DNA of 64,000 nucleotides from CAVPMN01 sp963706425. Lineage in GTDB: Bacteria > Actinomycetota > Acidimicrobiia > Acidimicrobiales > Acidimicrobilacustridaceae. Of the stretch, positions 58,481 to 64,000 are shown piece by piece (position 1 is the first letter of the stretch; each line of letters opens with the position of its first letter). The stretch spans positions 558,001 through 622,000 of the forward strand of contig CAVPMN010000020.1 of the NCBI GenBank assembly GCA_963706425.1, given 5' to 3'. The notes under the pieces are model-generated. The model saw nothing but the letters and a program-made list of their open reading frames with translations, did not search any database and was not told the origin of the DNA. The translations under genes and the position numbers were made by a program.

Positions 58481-61367
58481 TCAGTCGTCGTCGAGGATCG
58501 TCAACGTGGCGGTGCTGCGCCCGAGCACCGGGCCGCCGATCGGGTTGGTGAGGGTGACCGTGACGGTTTCGTCGGTTTCGGCTGCGGTGTCGGGGAAGAC
58601 ACCGATGGTGACCGGTTTCTTCCACTGACCGGGAGCGAAGGTGATGGTCTTGGTGACCGGGAAGACCGACCGGATGCTGCCGAAGGAGAAGTCGGTGGCT
58701 GGGGTGGCGGTGCCGGGCGACACGGTGACGGTCACCGTGACCGGGGCGGTGGCCGGCTCTGACAGCGTGACCCACAGCTTCGCGCTGTTCGCCTTGGTGG
58801 CCCTCACCCCGGCATCACCCTCCAGGATCGACGCGTCGCCGATCGCCACCTGGGGGACCCCGCTGGTCGGGTCGTCGTCGTGGATCGTGCCCACCCCGAT
58901 CGCTCGGCCCAGGTCGACCCCCACCGGGTTCGACAGCACCACCCAGAACGTCTCGTCGCCCTCGGTGAGCGTGTCGGGATAGACCAGCGCGTTCACGTAC
59001 TTCACCGTCGGGGTGAGCCCCGTGGTCGCCGACGGGCGGAACGTCACCGTGCCGGTACGGGACCGCACATCACCATCACCTGCGGGCTGACAGGTGGTCG
59101 TCGACACACACAGCGTCGCCCCGTTCGCCGAACCGTCGGCCTCGATGGCGTAGTCCACCGTCACCGTCGAGGTGGCCGGCGCCGGCAACACCACCGGGAA
59201 CGTGACCAGCCGGGGCTTGCCCGTGTCACCCTCGGCCACCGAGGCCGACCCCACCGACACCCCCTTGTCGAACGAGGTGTTCACTGCGACGGTGTAGCTG
59301 CCGATCGACCCGTAGTCGGTGTAGGAGCCCGGCACCCCGACCCCGTCGACGACCAGCGTGTAGCGACCGGCGGCGAGCGTGGCGTCGATCGACGCGTCGA
59401 GACCGGTCACGGTGTTCACATCGATCTTCGTGGCCCGCGGATCGCTGACCGCGACCTCGGTCATCGTGGCGTCGTACAACGTGGCCTTCACGTCGAGGTT
59501 GCTCGTCGCCGCGGGCGTCACCGAGATGGAGGTCGGCCCGGCACCCGGCGGGACCGTGAACTCGTAGGAATCGGTGTCCATCGGGCCCGACGCACCCGTC
59601 CCGTGGTAGCGGACCGTCAACGGGGTCCCGGCCGGGAACCCGTTGCTCGACCTCCGACGAGGCGCCGACCCGCTGGGCCGACAGGTGCTTGACGCCCGGG
59701 GACGAGGTGACGGCGAGCACCGCCCAGTCCTCCCACTGGCTGTTCGAGTCGAACAACGTGATGAAGGTGCGCAGCGGATAGGCGTCGTCGGCGGTGTCGA
59801 GGATCGAGCCGATGTCGGTGCCCGAACCGTCGACCTGGGTCAGGTTGAGACCGCCGCCGTACTCCAGCTTCCCCGGACCCGTCATCGGCCCCGTGGTGTA
59901 GGAGAAGTCCTGGGGTGCGGGCGAGGGCGAGTAGAACGTCGGGTAGGTGGCACCCACCCTGAGCTCACGATCGTCCGTTTCGTGAGGAGGGGCGGGGAGA
60001 TCACCCCGGACAGCGACGAAACTCGGCCCGGGCGCCACCACCGGCGACGGCTCATCAGCCCGGGCGACCAGGCCCCGCCGGGCCATGCGGGCGTAGGAGT
60101 CCTTCGTCAGATACTCGTACTTGAGATAGAGCTCGCAGGGATTCACCTCGGTCCAGACCACGCTGACCTCGAAGCTGGGGCAGACGTTGGGCGTGAAGTG
60201 CGCACGCGGGGCACCGTCGTTTCCCCCCGTGCACCTCCCCATGAGCGCCCGCCAGACCGAGCCCTCGATGTCCGGCAGACACGCAAGCGTCCCCTGCTCG
60301 TTCACCTCGTGCCCGAGGCCCAACACATGTCCGATCTCGTGCGCAGCCACCTCCGCGATCAAGCGGGGGGTGCTCGGATACGGCTGCTTCGTCGGTGCCC
60401 AGATGTTCGGGACGCCGAGTACGTACGCCGCCGGATCCTGGTGAGCAACGAATGACCGGTAGTCATTGTCTCCGAATACGGCCGAAAAAGGCGCACCCGA
60501 TGGCGCCGGGGCCGCAGGGGCCTTCGTACGGGACGTGGGTCGAGTCCGAGACGAACGAGACCCGAACCCCGTACTCCTGGTCGGGCGACTGGGGCGGGGT
60601 GGTCCCGCTGGTGTTCAGCGTGATCGAGCCGTCGGGGCAGAACCAATAGCCGCTGGAGAGCCGGCAGGAGAGGTTCTGCATCGCATCGAGGCCCGGGTAC
60701 TCGGTCGTGACGTCCACATCGAACGCCACGTAGTACTCGGAAACGCGCATCCAGATCTCACGGATCATCGCCAACTCGGACGAGGAGAAGCACGCCGGAT
60801 CCACCGTGCCGACCGGGCACGGCAGGCTCCCGTCGAAATCCAACCCGTACAGCGTGTAGCCGTCAGACCCCCAATGCCGGTGGTCTCCGCCATGCCGTGG
60901 AAGTCCAGGTAGACGGTCTTGGTCGACTCCGGCAGCGAGTGCAGCTGGAACGTCTCGGCATCGGAGTACCCGGCGAGGGACGCGGCCATGGCCGCCGCTA
61001 CGGCCGGGCTCTCCGGAGCCGGTTCCGCCGCCGCGGCCGGGGCGAGGTCCGTGTACCACAGCTGGCCATCGGGCTGCACATAGAGGCTGTCGTCAGAGGC
61101 CAGCGTGGCGCGCAGCTCGTTAGGCGACCAATCCACGTTCTCGGCCACCGCCTCGAGATGGCCACCGGCCTCGAGCTCCTCGATGGCGTCCTCACCATTG
61201 CGGGCCTGGTCCAACACACCTTCGGAGGGCAACCCAAGCTCAGGCGGGGCCTCGCCCCCACCGTCGTCGGCGGCCCCCACCGCACCGCCGTCGAAGGCAA
61301 CGGGCAGCAACGCCAACACGACGAGCCCCCCGACGAGATGGTTGCGCAACCTGCCCACGTGCCGCAC
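58481..61367 (-). CDS. Secreted zinc metalloprotease with Calx-beta domains, three frameshifts
   Basis: About 960 residues once three frame changes are undone. GTG 61367 has AAGGAG 5 bases upstream and starts a signal peptide (LVGGLVVLALLPVAFDGGAV). A propeptide-like part ends in TKTVYLDFHG; one base is missing near 60899, then HWGSDGYTLYGLDFDGSLPC and FDVDVTTEYPG. An extra T in TTTTT near 60485 leads to VFGDNDYRSFVAHQDPAAYV and the zinc site AAHEIGHVLGLGH (HExxHxxGxxH). A further extra base near 59645 joins NGFPAGTPLTVRYHG, a PPC-like domain (DTDSYEFTVPPGAGPTSISV) and two Calx-beta domains (DETFWVVLSNPVG, DETVTVTLTNPIG). This is a secreted, calcium-linked peptidase of the M12/M43-like group. 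Confidence 0.8.
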
Positions 61368-61465
61368 CGCGACTCCTTCGTTCGATCGCTGTACGGAAAA
61401 CAGCGAGCCGTCCACGCAGCATGCGGCATCGAGCGCGTCACTTCCGCGTCACCCGCCAACGCAGG

Positions 61466-64000
61466 TCACGACAACGCCCGCAAGGCTGCGGCCCGGCGAG
61501 CCCAGGAACGGAGGCCGTGAACAGCACACAGCTCCTCGGCCTGGGCCAGCTGCTCGCCCGCAGCGGCGTCGAGGCGACCGGTTGCGGCCACCTGGTTGTG
61601 AGCCAGCGCGATCAGGGTCGACGCCCGGTGGTAGTCCCATCCGAACGACGCGGTCATCGTCAAGGCTTGGAGGAGGCGGTCTTCGGCCTCGTCGTACCGT
61701 CCGAGCAGCGTGAGCAGCTTGCCGGCGTAGGCCGCGACCGGTCCCTGGCTCGTGACGCCGTTGTAGGAGATCTCATCGATGAAGGGCTCGATGGCCGGGA
61801 GCAGCACCTGGGCCGCCGCCGTGTCTTCGAGGTCGAGCGCCAGGATCGAGTAGCCCAGCAGGGTGGTCGACCGGATGAGGTCGTGGGGAATCGTGTCGAT
61901 GCCACGGTCGATGGCCTCGTGGAGCAGCGCTCTTGGCACCGCCAGCTCCCCCACCTCCAGGCTGCAGATGGCGTGCGCGACCCGAAAGGAGATGTCGACC
62001 GACTGCTGGCCGTCCATCAGGGGCGCCACCAGCGACAGCAGTTCGGCGTGCCGCCCTTCGAACGTGCCGAGGACGAACGTCTGCGCAGTGAAGATCGGCC
62101 ATGCCTCCGGTTCACCCATGCGCTCACCGATCGCGAACGTCTCGGCGATCGACTGCTCGGCGGCCCGGAACCGGCACGCCATGGTGGCGGTGAAGGCATC
62201 GACGATCCCTGAGAGCCATCGCGCTCGGGGCTCGTCGAGGTCGTCGGCCACGGCCCGGAGCTGCAGGCGGTATCGGTGGGCCGACTCGGCGTCACCCGCA
62301 CAGACGGCGGCGGTGTGCGCTACGTAGTGGACGGCCGCGGTGAGCGTCGGATCACCGACTGCCTCCACTACTCCCGCAGCCTCGGCCGCGACGGCCGCGC
62401 GCATCTTCGCGTTGCCAGGCGCCCACAGCGCCATGACCACCGCAGGCGCGATGCGCGCCACCACGGTGGGATCGTCTGTGGCGCGTGCCGTCTCGAGCGC
62501 CGCTTCGGCCGCTGCGGTGCGGCGCTGCGTCTGATCGGTGTGCACCAGGCTGTGGGCCACCAAGGCTTCGAGTCGGGCCCGGGTGGCGAGATCGTCGTCG
62601 GGAACGCGGGCCAGCGCAGCCTCGGCGACGGCGAGCTGTTGCGGACCTGCGCTGCCCAGCCGGATGAACGAACCCGGGTTGATCGCCAACGCGGCGTGGC
62701 ACAGCGCGTCGTCGTTGCCGCACCGCTGCGCGAGGTCGGCGCCTTCCTGCAGGATGTCGAGGCCCGTCGGGTCGCCGGCCCGGGTGGCAGCGTCGCCGAG
62801 GCGAACGGTGAGCTCGGCCAGCTCCGCGGGTGGCCGGTCGAGCGCACGGGCGTGGTCGAGCGCCCGCTGGTACCAGCCCACCGCCTCCTGGGCGGCGAGG
62901 CCGGCGAGCGCGTCGTCGCCCGCCGCAGTGGCCCATCGCTGCGCGTCATCGCGCCGGCCGGCGAGCTCGGCGTGGCGGGCCAGTCGCGCCGCAGGCGCGT
63001 GGAACCGGGCAGAGTCCGACAAGACGTCGAGTGCCGTCGAATGCAGCTGCGCCCGGGCGCGTCCACCCAGCTCGGACTCCAGGCTGCGCGCCACCAGCGC
63101 ATGCGTGAACCGAGCCGTCGTCGCACCCCCGCTCCCGGTCGCGATCACTCCGGCGACGGCCGCCCGGTCGAGCAGGCGACCGAGGGCGGCGGCCTCCATC
63201 GCCACCATCGCCTCGAGCGCGGCGTCCTCGAACTCCACCCCCAGAACAGCGGCGGCACTGAGCACATCGCGCGCCTCGGGCCCGAGCACACCCACCCGCT
63301 GCCACACGAGATCGCGCAGCGTCGCCGGGATCGCACCGGAGCCCGCAACCCCGAGCGTCACGGTGCGGTCATCCACCCCCAGCCGATCCGACTCGGACCA
63401 GAAGCGAAGCAGGTGCTCGGCGAAGAGCGGGTTGCCCGCAGTCTCCGCTTCGAGGAGCTCGACCACCTCGCCGACGTCGTGATGTTCGGCTCCTTCGACG
63501 CGGGTCCGCACCAGGTCACCGAGCTCGTCGGCGTCGAGACCGCCCAGCTCCACCCGGGTCGCGCCCTCACGCACGAGGGCGGCCACGCTGGTGCGGAGGT
63601 GCTCGCCTCGGGCGTCGCCGGTGTCGCGGAAGGCCCCCACCAGCAGCACGGGCAACCCCGCCAGCTCGACGACCAGCTGGTGCATCAACTCGAGCCCGGA
63701 CGGCTCGGCCCAGTGCAGATCGTCGACGAGCAGGGCGAGTGGGCCTGCCGCGGCCACGCGGCGCACCATGTCGGCGGCGGCGTGGAACAGCAGGTGTCGG
63801 GCCGTTCCCGGGTCGTCGAGCGATGACTCGGGCTCGGGAACCCGCGAGCGCAGCTGGGGCACGATCCGGGCCAGGTCGCCACCGCAGCGCGCCGCGTGGG
63901 CGGCGATCTCATCCTCGGGCAACGCGTCGGTGATGTGGCCCAGCAGCGGGCCGAACGGCTGAAACGGCTCGCGGACGAATTCGGTGCACCGGTCGTAGTA
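61466..64000 (-). CDS. STAND ATPase/TPR protein, 5' end outside window
   Basis: At least 844 residues are visible; the coding strand enters from beyond 64000 in frame (YDRCTEFVREPFQPFGPLLG). It has the AAA_16 type ATPase part after its Walker A, which is out of sight: ALLVDDLHWAEPSGLELMHQ (Walker B), GLPVLLVGAFRDTGDARGEH and AGNPLFAEHLLRFWSES, then long TPR-like repeats (AGDPTGLDILQEGADLAQRC and so on) to the end CAVHGLRSWARRAAALRALS. No LuxR HTH lies at the C-terminus, so any DNA-binding, BTAD or cyclase domain would be at the missing N-terminus. The CxxFVREPFQPF start matches cyclase- or SARP-linked ATPases. Confidence 0.85.
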   Translation of the reverse strand, partial: YYDRCTEFVREPFQPFGPLLGHITDALPEDEIAAHAARCGGDLARIVPQLRSRVPEPESSLDDPGTARHLLFHAAADMVRRVAAAGPLALLVDDLHWAEPSGLELMHQLVVELAGLPVLLVGAFRDTGDARGEHLRTSVAALVREGATRVELGGLDADELGDLVRTRVEGAEHHDVGEVVELLEAETAGNPLFAEHLLRFWSESDRLGVDDRTVTLGVAGSGAIPATLRDLVWQRVGVLGPEARDVLSAAAVLGVEFEDAALEAMVAMEAAALGRLLDRAAVAGVIATGSGGATTARFTHALVARSLESELGGRARAQLHSTALDVLSDSARFHAPAARLARHAELAGRRDDAQRWATAAGDDALAGLAAQEAVGWYQRALDHARALDRPPAELAELTVRLGDAATRAGDPTGLDILQEGADLAQRCGNDDALCHAALAINPGSFIRLGSAGPQQLAVAEAALARVPDDDLATRARLEALVAHSLVHTDQTQRRTAAAEAALETARATDDPTVVARIAPAVVMALWAPGNAKMRAAVAAEAAGVVEAVGDPTLTAAVHYVAHTAAVCAGDAESAHRYRLQLRAVADDLDEPRARWLSGIVDAFTATMACRFRAAEQSIAETFAIGERMGEPEAWPIFTAQTFVLGTFEGRHAELLSLVAPLMDGQQSVDISFRVAHAICSLEVGELAVPRALLHEAIDRGIDTIPHDLIRSTTLLGYSILALDLEDTAAAQVLLPAIEPFIDEISYNGVTSQGPVAAYAGKLLTLLGRYDEAEDRLLQALTMTASFGWDYHRASTLIALAHNQVAATGRLDAAAGEQLAQAEELCAVHGLRSWARRAAALRALS

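Overview
This window is about 68-70% GC, with dense genes, GTG and TTG starts, ATGA/GTGA overlaps and Shine-Dalgarno sites. F420-dependent LLM oxidoreductase, furA-katG, SARP and LAL regulators, DUF5996, YafY/WYL and zinc-ribbon (DUF164) genes all point to an actinobacterium. The mix resembles uncultured or marine/soil Acidimicrobiia, but the genus cannot be fixed from the sequence. No tRNA, rRNA, CRISPR array, integrase or transposase was seen.

Layout. 1-4403: glycerol metabolism operon (glpD, an AGPS-like flavoprotein, a small membrane protein, glpK). 4590-6554: an exported module of two Tat-dependent ferritin-like proteins and a cupredoxin lipoprotein. 6578-7196: two copies of a 43-nt dyad, the RNase P RNA gene rnpB, and a hairpin. 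7346-9425: a small membrane protein and an ammonium transporter. 9804-13712: a four-gene operon led by a class A penicillin-binding protein. 13807-24818: mixed metabolic, transport and regulatory genes, including an orphan PAS histidine kinase and a WYL regulator divergent from a PPOX-family flavoprotein. 24847-31832: a DUF4062-STAND-TPR protein followed by secreted repeat or propeller proteins. 31933-34851: a SARP regulator. 35855-38608: a furA-katG peroxide-response operon with a recognisable promoter, operator and terminator. 38748-50697: housekeeping and stress genes, including a patatin, an ECF sigma/anti-sigma pair, cytidine deaminase, an iron-sulfur photolyase and SDR proteins. 50853-52352: vapBC whose toxin gene runs into a broken adenylyl cyclase. 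53328-57759: a LuxR-type STAND regulator followed by four small alpha/beta-barrel or NTF2 genes. 57852-64000: an acidic secreted protein, a secreted metalloprotease with Calx-beta domains, and a partial STAND/TPR protein.

Sequence quality matters here. About fifteen genes are interrupted by single-base indels, many in runs of G, C or T, and protein similarity continues across each break. The likeliest cause is residual sequencing error in a long-read or low-coverage assembly, so I annotate most of these genes as single units and name the break. The cyclase (51285-52352) and the quinol-monooxygenase-like gene (53328-53699) carry so many breaks that true decay is also possible.

The most interesting items are two paired base changes in the catalytic P4 helix of the RNase P RNA, a 17-18 residue motif shared by two convergent genes of unknown function, the DUF4062-STAND protein, the exported ferritin-like/cupredoxin module, the leaderless furA promoter with an operator inside its spacer, and the LuxR-led cassette of small monooxygenase/cyclase-like proteins. 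I found no clear evidence of a complete, entirely new system; the candidates are listed with tests.
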